Positions 31,301 through 42,950 of a stretch of DNA of 64,000 nt are shown in pieces. Under the pieces are notes generated by a model, which made no database searches, had not been told where the DNA came from, and saw only the letters and a program-made list of their open reading frames with translations. Position 1 is the first letter of the stretch. Each line of letters starts with the position of its first letter. Source of the stretch: Actinomortierella ambigua. Taxonomy: Eukaryota > Mortierellomycota > Mortierellomycetes > Mortierellales > Mortierellaceae. Both the position numbers and the translations under genes were made by a program. Location: NCBI GenBank assembly GCA_016098155.1, contig JAAAJB010000029.1, positions 1-64,000 of the forward strand, read 5' to 3'.

Positions 31301-33434
31301 TACCCCACCCTATCCCCACCCTCACCCCCAGAAAAAATTTTCTTCGGCGGAGGGAAGGGGGCTGAAGAATGGAGTGATCGACGCTTGAATGTTTGAGTTT
31401 GATAGTGTACCATATGTACATCTTTCAACTTGCACTAACGGCCTCCAAGCCAACAGGACGCACAATACAAATGAAACAACAAAAATTGAATGACGACTCT
31501 AACCTCTTCAGGTCTAGACCTTGTCAACCCTCTCAACACCTCGTGTTTCCAACGTACACTACGTATGAAGGATCGACGCGTGCAGGTCTTCAAATCTATT
31601 CGCCGCCCGTACATACCATACCCCAGTCGCAATTCTCCAAGTGCAATTTGGAAGCGTACCACGTACAGTACAACCTGGTGCCCAAACATTACGACTGTTT
31701 GGCTACACTATCCACCTCTCTCGGTGACCACACATTCCCCACGCTATCAACTAAGCGAGCCGAGCTAGTCCTCCCTGCAAAGGTGTGGGTGGCATCGTAT
31801 GAATCTGTGGTCTGCAATTAACCACTCGAGAACAGGAAGTTATATTGTCGATCACATGCGAGGTACTGTCTGTACAGTAATTGTTGGACATATAGTACAA
31901 GAACCGAGCAGGTGCACCCAGGCAGCTACAAAAGTCGTAATCTGTCATTCCTGTACTGTACCTCAAGGCAGGTCGACCGGACTTTTTTTCTCATTTCAAG
32001 AGTGAGTAGGTCGGCTGTTTCAGCATTTTTTTCCCGTGGGACACTTCTTGTCTCAACGATTTACATCCCTGTGTTTTCCTTATTGCACAAAACCAGTGGG
32101 CTGGTGTAACACATCCCTCAGGTGTTGTTTTGCTCTGCATCATTATTTCCAATAGGCGACGCCTTGAACAGGATTATTGCAAGGTCCACCTGCGAGTGGG
32201 CGACTGGACAACTGAGCCAACGAATTTGGTGATATGACGGTCGTTGTCATCTGTGCTCCTTGCTCTGAATGATGAGCCAACGAAAACAACAACGACAAAG
32301 TCAACAACAACAGCAACAACAACAACAATCACACACTGTTTTTCACTGTGTCAGCAGCACGGGAATAACAGGAGTCAATTCCCAAAACCACAGGCAAAAA
32401 AGAAAGTGATGCGTTGTGCTCCCATGTCAAGAGATTGAGTGGATGTGAGCGAGAGACGATATCAATCGCAACAATACAATGCAACTCGCCATTGGCTATC
32501 GACGCGATCCGCACATCAACAAAGCATCGCCAATGAAGCGGCGGGTGACATGCCGGCCACAGCAACAATCCGGTGGGCGAACCTTGAAACTGTTGATGGT
32601 GTTTGGACGATGACACATCACCGAATATATCGAATATGAAGACAGCCAAGGGCTCTGAGAGGCGGAGAACTCTTTCCGCATGGGCACATGGGTGGCACTC
32701 AAGAAAGTGTGATTGGGACGATTGTCTGGCGGGGACTCCAGTAGAAGGAGATGGACATGAGGTCTCTAGATGACATGACCAGTGATGTCCTAAGTAGATA
32801 CCAAGGTCGAACACTCTTGACCTTTCACATGACCACCGACGTATAGTTCCCATGCCCCTTGGTCCACAAATACACCAAGCGAGCAAAAGGTAGTAAGGCG
32901 GACACATTTTGGTGCATCTTGCAACTTTGACAGATGCATTCTGTTGCCTCTTAACACTGGCTCCGTTTCACGTTAACCATGCCGACCATGACACTTGAGT
33001 AAATCGGATGGTGCGGACAAATTTGTTATCGTCGCTCTTCTTCTTCAGTGACAGGATGGCTGGCTAAAGGGAGGGAGAGTAAGGCGCCCAAAGCATCCCA
33101 AACCTTATTTTGACAGGGCACACATCCCATCCCCTTCTCCGTGAAATGTGATTGAGAGCAACGAAACAAGCCGAAGCTTCTTCTTCCTCTCCCGAATGAT
33201 CTACGGTACGAAAAGATCGCCCGCATTTCAGCACAATCTACTTGTAGTGTTGTAGGTGTTGTTCCTTTTTGAATTGGTTCTTTTTACACCATGTTTGTGC
33301 AAGAGGGCCCACACGGAACAGTTTTCCTATTACTGTGCGAGCAAGTTCTCGGCTGCGCATCTCGAAGGGAACCATCATTGTTCTCGAACCTCAACGTACG
33401 CAGTAAAGATACATGTCCAGAAGGAAAAAGGAGC
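28335..33434. other. Gene-poor region, nothing firm
   Basis: About 5 kb without a supportable gene. Open frames up to 192 codons (for example 29705-30199 + and 32329-32907 -) have no recognisable motif and no plausible splice partners. Notable simple sequence: an A run at 29304-29326 and C-rich CCCCACCCTA-type repeats near 31288-31330. Non-coding RNA or fast-evolving small genes cannot be excluded. Confidence 0.5.
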
Positions 33435-36400
33435 CTATCTTATCTCCTGGCAACTGGCACGTATCCTGTGAACTGGGCAGTCCTGCTGCTCTCTCTCAAT
33501 GGACCCTGAGGGATCTGCACCACGAGTTCTTGAGGGTAGCACTGAGTCAATCTGTCTAGCTCGACTACGTCCGCGAAAGGCATCTTGGGGACCAACTTGA
33601 GCAGATGGTACGACTGCATGTTCTCGCTCCGGTGTTCGTGCTGGCTGTTCGTCGAGTCGCTTGTCAATGTAGAGCGACTGAAGGTAGTTGAGCAGGCTGA
33701 CGCCACCGACCAAAAAGAAGACATTCGTAGGCCCTCGCATAATGGAAAGTAATGTTGATGGCCATCGAACTGAGGGCATGCTGATCACATGATCTCTCAT
33801 GATGGACATGGCAGCGGGTGGTTCATGTGCAGCGGATGCTGGGTCGACATTTGAGGAAAGGTGAGTGTGCCCTCCTGTCGAGAGTGCCACTTCCGATGGT
33901 GAAGCTGACTGGACGGCCAATGACCACAGAAGGCTAGTGTAGAATAGGGGGCCAAAAGGCCAAACAAACTCAAACTCAATGTCACTACCAATGTCATTCG
34001 AATGTCATGTTACAGAAAGTTCCTTCGCACTTGTCCAACTTGCTGAAGCTTCAGCCAGTCTTACCCTGCAATCACTGGTGCAGCTAAGCGCATAAAATTA
34101 GTGGTAACTTGAGCTATGCCCCAAAGGACGCCATTGCCACTTGAAGAGGCAGTGTTTTGCTGGTTAGTGGCGTGAGTCGGCCACGCCGCGGGCGTGCGAC
34201 CTTTCAAGGCGTCGATGTGGTCCACGCATCGACCAAACTATGGTATTTGTAGGGGAAACAGTGGATGAGGACACCACGAAAGAGCAGTGATAGAAGATAG
34301 TGAACAATATGCACACAGAGTGGTACAATGGGAGTCTGTGTCGAGTACGTACCAACACGAGTACAGAGATGTATCCAAGAGCATCGCCGACGGCAATTGC
34401 GCATATCGTCATGAGAACAGCACCTGCACCAAGTGTGTTACTATCAGGAGAAAATGTTTGGCCAGGGGCATCGAGAACCGTTGCCGTCCGAGCGTTCGAC
34501 CGAACATGAGTAATAAATGCCTCGTGGTCGAGACCTTCTTTGATAACCCATGGTACAATAATACCAAACCCTGCCAGAGATGACCAGCCAATGATGAGGA
34601 TGCCTGCTCGGAGACAGCGTAGCAGGCCCCATCGATCAATCATCTTTGGATAGCCAAAAACCGTGTAGAGTAGCTTGACGATGCCGCGCGCCGTAAGAAG
34701 CTGGCCAAGCCTTTTAGCTGAAAACTGAAGACCTCCACGTGCAACGGGAGACTGCGTGTAGAGCATCAAGAATTCACTGATGAGTATCGAGTTCAGGACA
34801 AGGAAGGTATAGACCGATAGGACGAGATAGAGCTGTATCGACGGGGAAGTGCTCTTCGTGCCCGATGCTGAACTGGCCAGATCTTGGGGGTGCTCAAGGT
34901 CTTCACGGAGATGTGATGCGACTGGAGAGATAGCCTTCCTCACACAAGGGCACCTGCAAGTCCTTAGATTAAACGCTTGGGTCACTGTTGGCGTGGAGGA
35001 CAGTGGTCTAGCTTCTTCGCTGGCATCGATTCCTTCTTCCTTGGAGCGCCCTCGAAATTGCGATGATGGCCCGGTGTTCTCCAGAGAAATGTCCTGCCAG
35101 CATGATGCCTTTCTCATCTCCAGCTCTTCTATCTCTGCGGTATCTAATTTGGCTGAAGCCATGATCTCATGAGGCGGTAAATCCAGGCTGGCCTTTGTCA
35201 CATCTTTGTCGCTAGAGGGTGACCCTGCGTGTCCAGATGGGTGGCTAGTCCCATCCAATAGAGCGATTGCCCTTCTCATTCGGCCGGCACGAGCTTCCAG
35301 ACTAGATGGGGGAAGTTGTGAATGAATAGGGTCTCGAAGATTGGCCCAATGTGGGTGGCTTTCGCTGAAGATAAGGGCCACAATGACAAGCGTGAGGGCT
35401 GAGATGCTCGCGGATAGAAGGCATGGTGCAAAGTACAGATGCGACTCAAATCCCAGAATAAGCGTGTTCGCCAAGTTGCCTCCTGCAAGCGGACCAACTG
35501 AAATAGAGTATACAAAGTGCGGCATGTTGGTTGTGAGTACAAACGTTGTGCAATTGCGTTGAATAGCTACCAGTAGTTGACGTTAATACACTTACGAGCA
35601 GCACCAATGGCAATCGCAATGATATTTGCAGAGTATCCAATAGCTGCAAAGTCTCTTTGTCCGCGGCCTGCAGTTGTGCCCTCAACGCCTGGAACAGGGT
35701 CATCGGAATAATACACGTCCCATTCGCTCCAGTACTCTTGCTGTTTTTGATAGCGTGCCGCCAACTCGCCAATTGCACATTTGGCGACTGGCATAAGCCC
35801 TGTGCAGGCGCCTTGAAGAACTAATGCAAGCATGGCTTCATGATATGATTCTGAGAGACCCAGCATGATTGAACTCAGTCCTGTCATGAGTACACTGAAA
35901 AGGAGAACAACCTTGCGACCGTACTTGTCTATGTAACCAAAAAATGTGAGTGAATGAAGATTGAAAAGAGATGGTAAGTATCCTATGATATAGCATGAAT
36001 CTAGGCACTTTCTCCAATGAAACCAATACCAGCTCTTTACCAGAAAGATAGCCCCAGAGAAGGGTTGTGCACATATTGGCGCCCCAGTATCCTGTGAGTA
36101 AGAGACCGGCATAGTATCCAATCCACTGTTCACCCCCAACATGAAAATCCCGTACCATATAGTACACAAAAGGAGTCAATACTGCCTGGGAGAACGAATC
36201 CGCAATGAGACAACAGCATATTGTGCCGACTTGGAAGAAAAATCCCCAAAGCCATGCTGCCTTCCTTTGATTATGCCTCTGCCTGTCATGGACAAACTGC
36301 TCTCGATGGTCATCCTTTAGGTGCTGCTCTCCTGTTCTCCGTCGAGCAAATTCGTAATCATCACCACCATAGTTCTCGTCGCTTGGTATTCCACCATGTC

Positions 36401-37166
36401 GAGGCAATGAACGCGATCGGTGCCTGGGGCCAGGCGCCGACAAGTTTTGAGCATCGATGGATGTTGCCGGAGTCGGGCCTTGTGACCTGGAGCGGTTGGC
36501 TGATGATATGGATACTGAGTGGCGAAGGCACGGTGGGCAGAAGTCATGATGGCTGGGAGGAGAGCCGTTTCCATGACAATATGAGATGACGGAACGAAGT
36601 GCGTTGATGATCTTGTACGCAAGTGAACGAGGGTAGTATATAAGAAATCGATACAAGAGACATATTAGGCGTCGCAAGAAGATTCTCGGGTGCGCCTTTT
36701 TAGACTTTGGCGTGTTGATGGATGTCTCTGGGTGGAGAGGGAACGGTCGGAGAGAGGGTGGAGGTGAGTCCGGTCTGGACACGTAGACTGGCATCAAAAC
36801 AGGCGCTGGTTGGACATCGATGATGCTTGACGAAGTGGGATCCACTAATCGACCCGGAAGAAAGGCTTTTCCAAAGGCGCTTGATGGATCTACCACGCAC
36901 GTCGTCGGCGCAGACGGACTTGGTGGAGTATGTGAGTGCTCACCGTCGCGAGAACGAGTGTCACGCGGCGAAGTGGACCTAAAATGGCGTGGGGAGGATG
37001 GATGCTCTAGTGGTTTGGATAGCGGAATGGTGGGGTGTTGCCCTAGCAGCGATCTTTCACAACCACGACCCTGTGAGGGTCTGGAGGGCGAAGATGGCAT
37101 GAACAAATTGTCAGGCTCCCGTTGTTCATCTTGGTAAGATGAACGGCGCTTTTCGATCTTTGACAT
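33435..37166 (-). CDS. MFS transporter, DHA/ZIFL-like, with long N-terminal cytoplasmic extension
   Basis: Five exons: 37166-36041, 35928-35596, 35497-34353, 34237-34065 and 33933-33435, 1091 residues. All junctions are GT-AG. The first ~300 residues are a disordered Ser/Pro/Arg-rich extension with one semi-hydrophobic stretch (about 165-195). The transporter begins around WLWGFFFQVG. Motif A is created by splicing exons 1 and 2: WGYLS-DKYGRK at about residue 371-381. Splicing exons 2 and 3 makes AIGAA-LGPLAGG, the motif-C-like segment at about 482-493. A central loop of ~170 residues separates the two halves. The overall pattern resembles the eukaryotic ZIFL / yeast YCR023C group of drug:H+ antiporter-like proteins; substrate unknown. 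Exon 5 encodes the last helix pair and a charged tail. It is divergent from the Ser/Pro-rich gene, 448 bases away, which may share a promoter. Confidence 0.85.
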
Positions 37167-37614
37167 TGAGGTTGTAGCAGGGAAAGGTACGGGTGAGAGC
37201 GGGTGGATGAAAGAGAAAACTGAAGGATCGTGGATCCTTTCTTTTTTTATTAGACCAGAAATGTTTGATTCTACATAGCCCTGGAATGAATGGAGACTCC
37301 ATCCTCAGAATTTGACCAATTTAGGGGAGGGGATGATTTTTATCCTTTGATATCTTTTTGCAAGAGCTCTGTGTTCTTTCAAGTCCTGCACGTTGACTAT
37401 TTTGTTATCTGTTTTCTCGCGCGTGGTGTCTCGAAATGAAAACCATGCATGTCTTGGAACCATAAAATTTATTTTTTGCATACCGATCTTTCACCCCCCA
37501 CATGAGCGCCAACAGTATTTATCCTGGTGTTTGCTTTGGCCGCGCATCGTTGCTCTTGAGCTCTCCCTTCTGTCTCACACCTCCTATTCTACCCACATTA
37601 CCATCCTCGGCAAT
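37167..37614. promoter_or_regulatory. Shared divergent promoter region
   Basis: 448 bases between two divergent start codons (MFS transporter - and Ser/Pro-rich protein +). CT-rich sequence lies on the + strand at about 37550-37600. No specific binding site identified. Confidence 0.4.
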
Positions 37615-39453
37615 ATGCGATTGCTCAAGAACTTTTTGACCTTTCTCACTCGATCCCGTGCCAGGAAGGCGAATGTGACGGATGCCCGTGAACAGGTCAT
37701 CGCGGATGTCACCAACCATGATCCCCCCCTCTCTCGCTCACAGTCCTCCGAGAAAGTATCTTTTAACGTACAGCGGAGAGTCTCTAGTCGCCAGAGCGGA
37801 GGTGCCGATTCTTCTCGCCCGAGCATTGCGTTGTCGATCCCGGAGATGATCGAGAAGACACGCCTCATGGCCCAGTCGATTGACGAACAGTCAGATGCAG
37901 AGAGGCCCTCCAAGCGAGCTGAGATCACCAGGACCATCACTTCAGGCCGGTATCGGTACAAAGATGCTCAAGGTCATACCCCATCAGCAGACATTGGACC
38001 GCCCTCGCCCACTCCGCCGTCGCTTTCCGTTCAAGACAGGGATCCCTCCTATGACCCGAGGGTTCTACCATACGCCACTCATGTACCACCGAGTGTTTAT
38101 GCTTCCTCACATCCAGCCTTGTCTCCGGTCCTCGAGGGCCAAGAGAATGTTTGTGATATCAACAAGTTTGATGACGAAGTTGCGTTGGCTCTCTCCAGGC
38201 GTCAGCGTGCACTGAAGCCTATAAAAACGGGCAGCACCACCTCACCAGCAGTGGTTCCAGGCCGAGCGAAGGTGTCTGCGGCAGATCCAGCAAGATCACC
38301 TCTGGTATCATCGCCTCGCTCAATCAGCTCCCGCATCCACGTTGCGCGCTGCAAAACAGCCCGGGGAACTCGATCCCCTATCCATTCGCCTTTGGCTTCA
38401 CCTACGGTGTCTCTTCGGTCCCCACTTCAAGCAGCATTCCGATCCCCTCTTCCCCACTCTCCTGTTCGATCTGTGCACCGCGTCGCTCGTAAGCCAGCTC
38501 ACGTACTTCTTCAGTCACCTACAAGAAGCAGGCGCAATCCGCACACTCTCGAGCCCCCGAAGCACCACCTTCCACTGTCGCCGCGCAGCCCCAGGAATAA
38601 GAGCAAGCACACCGTGCCCGCCTGGCAGGATCAAACCCTAAGAGTAAAACGACCTGAACCACCAACACGAAAACTTCACCGAGATGCCACAATAGTATAT
38701 GGATACAATGACATTGTTGAGCAGCTGAGACTTGACCGACTCCGTCGTCTTCAGGACCTCTACAAACAAGAAATTCGCCAAGGCGACGGCAGACAGGGAG
38801 AGCCCAAGACAGCAGAAAGCAAGAAAGACATGCTGACAGCAACCACGGTCAAGGGAACACGTAGACTCGACATCCGATCTCCTAACATGTGTGCAGAATC
38901 ACCCCGACTCACCACATTCGGTACCTGGGCACAGCTCCGACAGCAACAGCTTCAGAAACTTCAGCAGAAGCAGCAACAGCAGCAAAAGCAGAAGCAGCAG
39001 AAGCAGGGACAAGATCGACAACATGATCGGGTCATAGCGATTGGAGAGCCGATGAAGAAGAGGGCCACAAAGAAGACAGTTCGAGTGTCTTCCAATGGGA
39101 TTACCACGGAGGAAGCGGCGACAGCATGCGGGTCGCCCTTGGCGCACGATCTCGATTCCATGGAAGTGGACACCGAGCCTATCAGTAGGGTGATTCAGGC
39201 CGTTGACCGTGGCAAGTCCTGTGCAAGGCATGCGAGCAATCCGAACAAGAAGGACATGGGGGCGGCCCAAAGCAGAATCCCATACCTGCTACGACGTGAG
39301 CTAGAGGAAGCATCTAGGCGGATCGAGCAAGTCGAGGCGAGTGTCGCGCTCGAGTGGCAAGAAAAGTTTGAGGATCTCAGCCAGGCGGTATGCCAGTTTG
39401 GCATGATGGCTGGCGCAGAGGTTCACCCTATCCAGCAGGGGGCGAACTCGTAG
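37615..39453 (+). CDS. Ser/Pro- and Arg-rich disordered protein with C-terminal helix, unknown
   Basis: Uninterrupted frame of 612 residues from ATG 37615 (MRLLKNFLTFLTRSRARK). Earlier in-frame codons (from 37393) include no better start and lie in probable promoter. The N-terminal ~18 residues are amphipathic and basic. The middle carries dozens of SP, SPR and SPT motifs, likely sites for proline-directed kinases. From about residue 430 a Gln/Lys-rich helix is seen ([19 protein letters not shown]). The last ~80 residues hold a short predicted coiled coil (LLRRELEEASRRIEQVEASVALEWQEKFEDL). Composition suggests a cytoskeleton- or nucleus-associated phosphoprotein, but no family is recognised. 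It ends 109 bases before the SPC3 start, same strand. Confidence 0.75.
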   Translation: MRLLKNFLTFLTRSRARKANVTDAREQVIADVTNHDPPLSRSQSSEKVSFNVQRRVSSRQSGGADSSRPSIALSIPEMIEKTRLMAQSIDEQSDAERPSKRAEITRTITSGRYRYKDAQGHTPSADIGPPSPTPPSLSVQDRDPSYDPRVLPYATHVPPSVYASSHPALSPVLEGQENVCDINKFDDEVALALSRRQRALKPIKTGSTTSPAVVPGRAKVSAADPARSPLVSSPRSISSRIHVARCKTARGTRSPIHSPLASPTVSLRSPLQAAFRSPLPHSPVRSVHRVARKPAHVLLQSPTRSRRNPHTLEPPKHHLPLSPRSPRNKSKHTVPAWQDQTLRVKRPEPPTRKLHRDATIVYGYNDIVEQLRLDRLRRLQDLYKQEIRQGDGRQGEPKTAESKKDMLTATTVKGTRRLDIRSPNMCAESPRLTTFGTWAQLRQQQLQKLQQKQQQQQKQKQQKQGQDRQHDRVIAIGEPMKKRATKKTVRVSSNGITTEEAATACGSPLAHDLDSMEVDTEPISRVIQAVDRGKSCARHASNPNKKDMGAAQSRIPYLLRRELEEASRRIEQVEASVALEWQEKFEDLSQAVCQFGMMAGAEVHPIQQGANS

Positions 39454-39561
39454 CGCGACTTCAGAATGCCACGTCACGAAAAAGAAAAAAAATGAAATTG
39501 AAGAAGTTTAAATGAGCTCCCACACTCCAGACCTCTTCCCCACCAACCAACTCCCTCAACG

Positions 39562-40648
39562 ATGAACACTCTTCAGAGCAGGGCCAATGCTGTACTGGCC
39601 TTCTCCATCTCGGCCTTGTTTTGTCTCTTGGGCGTAATGTGAAAATTTCTTGTTTCAGGCGATGAAAAAAAATGGAATGAAAGAGCATAGAATGCCAGGA
39701 ACAAGGCAAGTGCTAATTAAACATTGGAAACACATGCACAATAGGCCATTGCCCTGAGCGCCTTTATCATGCCAACCTCGCCCAAGGCTTCGGTCGCCGT
39801 GAACTCTGTTCGAGTGTAAGTGCGTACGGTGGAGGGGAGATGAGGCATCGTCCCCCGGCAAAGAAATATGTTTTCTCATTGCAGTACTTGTCAATTCTCT
39901 CCTTTTTTATTTATACCTTTGACGGCAACAGGACCACTGGTCGCTATGATCACAACTATAACGACTACAAGACAAGGGACAACGAGTTTGCCACGACTGT
40001 TCTCGAAGTAGATGCTGGTATCTCTCCATACTACTTTGCACGCGCTGAGACTATACAGATCAGTATTAGGATGTTTGATCTTCATCATGCTAACTCTGCT
40101 ATTTTTTTCTCCCTTCATATCCCATCTTCTCAACTGGTAGATCTCTCGTCTCTTTTCCATTGGAACACCAAGCAGCTCTTCATCTACGCAGTCGCTGAAT
40201 ACTCAACAAAAACACACGTATGTGGCCAATCCACCCCTGCATTGGAAGCCAAACCTGGATTAACTATATGGGACTAAACCTGTTTCCTTTTTTATTGTTA
40301 GCCAAAAAACCAACTTGTCATTTGGGACTCCATTATTCGCGACCCACGCGACGCCATCTTGACCAAGAAGCGTATTACCAACAAATATGGCGTCATTGAT
40401 GTCAACAGGAAGTGGACGTAAGTCGACACTAATAGGTTTGCGAGGCGGTCACTGCGAGTTCAATGTCGATGTTGTTTCGTTCATGTTCACCAACTGTTTG
40501 CTCATGCCCTTTACCTGCTTAATTTAATAGCGACATCACGGCCAATGTCACTCTCCACTGGAATATCATTCCATATGTTGGATTTATGACCTATGGTCGA
40601 GCCCCAGTGTCGGACTCAATCACTTTCCCTCTGCCTCGCACACAGTAG
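39562..40648 (+). CDS. SPC3: Signal peptidase complex subunit 3
   Basis: Six short exons, 179 residues: 39562-39633, 39745-39815, 39932-40017, 40141-40217, 40302-40417 and 40531-40648. All are GT-AG. The product begins MNTLQSRANAVLAFSISALF with one N-terminal signal-anchor helix, typical of SPC3/SPC22-23. The luminal part carries the family landmarks DLSSLFHWNTKQLFIYAVAEY (made by joining exons 3 and 4), QLVIWDSII, ITNKYG and VTLHWNIIPYVGFM near the C-terminus. SPC3 is an essential ER-membrane subunit of the signal peptidase complex, supporting cleavage of signal peptides, including those of the secreted proteins at the left of this window. Length equals that of yeast and metazoan orthologues. 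Every exon join restores a conserved block, so the model is firm. A poly(A) signal follows directly after the stop. Confidence 0.95.
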
Positions 40649-40651
40649 GAC

Positions 40652-40657
40652 AATAAA
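40652..40657 (+). terminator. Poly(A) signal AATAAA of SPC3
   Basis: Hexamer within ten bases of the stop codon; a very short 3' UTR is implied, or a further site lies downstream. Confidence 0.4.
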
Positions 40658-42273
40658 GATAGCTCTTCGTACAGGCCGAAGTCTAAACTCTGGTACCTAC
40701 CCTCTAGGCAGCTTGCTTTCGATTTCCTCGACCTTTTGACTTGATAGCCGCATTGTAGTCGTGGTCAGCCTCAGATCCTTAGTTAGTGCTGAGGCCCAGG
40801 ACTTGGTTTTGCAAATCACTCGTATAAAACACTTGGATCTCAACCCTACATGTCAATGGGGCACGTCTTATGATGCGAAGAGCTTTGCAACGGTCAACGA
40901 TCTTGTTCTTATAGGTTTGAATGGCAACATCGACATGATTAGACTTTGTCCAATGGACTATTATGAATGTGGCATCGGATAAGTTGTACGGGACCTCAAG
41001 AAGCATGGGAATAACCAAGAGCAACGCGCCAATAAGATTTTACATGAACAAAGGTCCATGAAATAGAAGATGCCTGGTACTCGTCGTCGTCGTAGTCGAG
41101 CTACCATGATGTTGATCCAGACGCATTTTTATGGGTTTTCGGTTATATAGTTCAACTCGTGCCCTCTTGTACGTTCTACTTTTGGCTTGGAAGATCTGTG
41201 GATCGTTTACACATCACATCTCAGCATAAGAAGCTTGTTGACAAGTTAGAGGGGCGTAAGGAGGCTGTGATTATGATAACGGGATTGTCAAGTCCATTTT
41301 GATGTTGCTCAACTCCATTGTGCATTGCACCACCCCCTTTCATGCTCCCAACATATATGGTCCCCTCCACCATACTTTTCAAGGAGCGACCGAACCAAAG
41401 TTCCTCATCCCTCCCTTCTTTTCAATTTTAGCGTTTGTTTCCTGCTGGTTCGCCACACGGTGCTGTCCCCTCTCATCTTTGCCACCCCTTTTTCTTCTCC
41501 CCTCTTTTTATTCCTCCACCTCATCCTTGTTTGTTTCCTTCTAATTCTCCCGATGCTCATGGTGAGGGACCTGTTTCGTCCGATAGTTCTCCACCCCTCA
41601 CTCCTCATGCGGGATGTCCGATTCTTGCTTTTTCCCTCTTTCTTCCCCAAAGTCATTTTTTTGGGTGCCTCCCCTTCGATATGCTCATTTGCCTGGTGCA
41701 ATCCATATCATCTTGTTTGTCCGTGGCATTTGCTTACAGATCATATTCTGTTCACACATGGATTTAAGACAATTTGGCTCATCCACCCTCAAATCGTGCA
41801 GAGTAAACATAGAGTGGACCGGTGGTATTGTGCAATTCCCACATGCACAGATCTTGTCGAAAGTCGATTGGATACTTCAAAAAGTTCACGGTAAACACCA
41901 TGCTTGGTGCTGAAGGTATGAAAGGACTCGCACGAGTACACGGATGTGCGTTGCGTGATATCTCAACATATGTGATGATGCGCACGTTCATCTGTGCAAG
42001 AATGGACATGCCGACAGCAAGTAACGCGCAAACTACGTTGAGATCGTTGGAGTCGTTACTGCTGCAACACATAACGCACCTCTCCTAGTAGGAACAGAGT
42101 AAGTCGTGTCGAAAGCGGAGTTGGCCCTCCGAGAAAACAGCTTTTTCAAACGCTCAGCGCATTATAGCTCAAGGCAAATAGTTAATCACGATCTAAATCT
42201 AAGGGTGGTAGACGCACGCACAATACCCACTCGCTTGATCCTTCTGTGCGTGTGTACGTGTGTAAATGTGTCA

Positions 42274-42308
<35 letters not shown>
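42274..42308 (+). repeat. (TA)n(TG)n microsatellite
   Basis: ATATATATATATATATAT followed by TGTGTGTGTGTGTGTG, then TGGGTGGGTG. Compound dinucleotide repeat in intergenic DNA. Confidence 0.9.
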
Positions 42309-42550
42309 GGTGGGTGTGAGTGTGAGGGATAAAAAAGGAGGAAACAATAGCTAAAGACAGAGTGCACCATCTCCTTGCTGTTCCTACTTGACAGCCTCCT
42401 CGTTGGTTGTTCGTGGCACGGAGCAGCCCATTCCATTAGGACCCAATGAGGGTCCCCGTTTTCCTGCTTTTAGCAGAATTCATGCCCTCTCCTGGCCAAT
42501 TGTCGTTTATTTGCCCACCCCTTTCTCTGCCTTTCTCTCAATCTTTGTTG

Positions 42551-42551
<1 letters not shown>

Positions 42552-42592
<41 letters not shown>

Positions 42593-42604
42593 GTCTGTCT
42601 GTCT
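42552..42604 (+). repeat. (TC)n(TGTC)n microsatellite
   Basis: About 18 TC units followed by four TGTC units. Related degenerate TGTC/TGCC repeats recur at about 43135-43215. Confidence 0.9.
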
Positions 42605-42872
42605 CCGCCTCGCACACAGGCGGGCACACACAAACACACAGCGCATCACTCTCCATCTGTCTCCCTCTCTTTCGCTCTCTTTTAGCAGTCATTTCTGTTG
42701 GTGTCGTTGATAGAGTCGCCAGGCTGTTTGTAAGTTCTTTACTTATACTCCCTCCCTCCCCCACACCGGTGACATGGTGTGTACGTTCCTTCCATCGTCA
42801 GAGGGAAATCGCAACAGGCTTACGGCACTCTTTTGGATGCACATGCCTATTTCACCAATAGGTGAGACGGGC

Positions 42873-42950
42873 TTGTGGGGATGGGGTCCCTCGAGCGCTG
42901 TGCTCATCATTGCTCGAGAATGGGGGTGTCAGCTACTGACATCCCCACAA
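42873..42950. other. Branched inverted repeat (candidate three-way junction)
   Basis: An outer 10-bp perfect stem, TTGTGGGGAT (42873-42882) with ATCCCCACAA (42941-42950), encloses two inner perfect hairpins. These are CTCGAGC (42890-42896) with GCTCGAG (42912-42918), and TGTCAG (42927-42932) with CTGACA (42936-42941, one base shared with the outer arm). Nested and adjacent perfect stems in 78 bases are unlikely in this otherwise repetitive region. Function unknown. Confidence 0.5.

Noticed and set aside
31393..31821. 142-codon + strand frame
   Set aside because: No motif or supporting leader or poly(A) context; length is within chance for this region.
32329..32907. 192-codon minus-strand frame
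   Set aside because: No motif, Cys/His/Trp-rich random-looking composition, isolated in gene-poor DNA.
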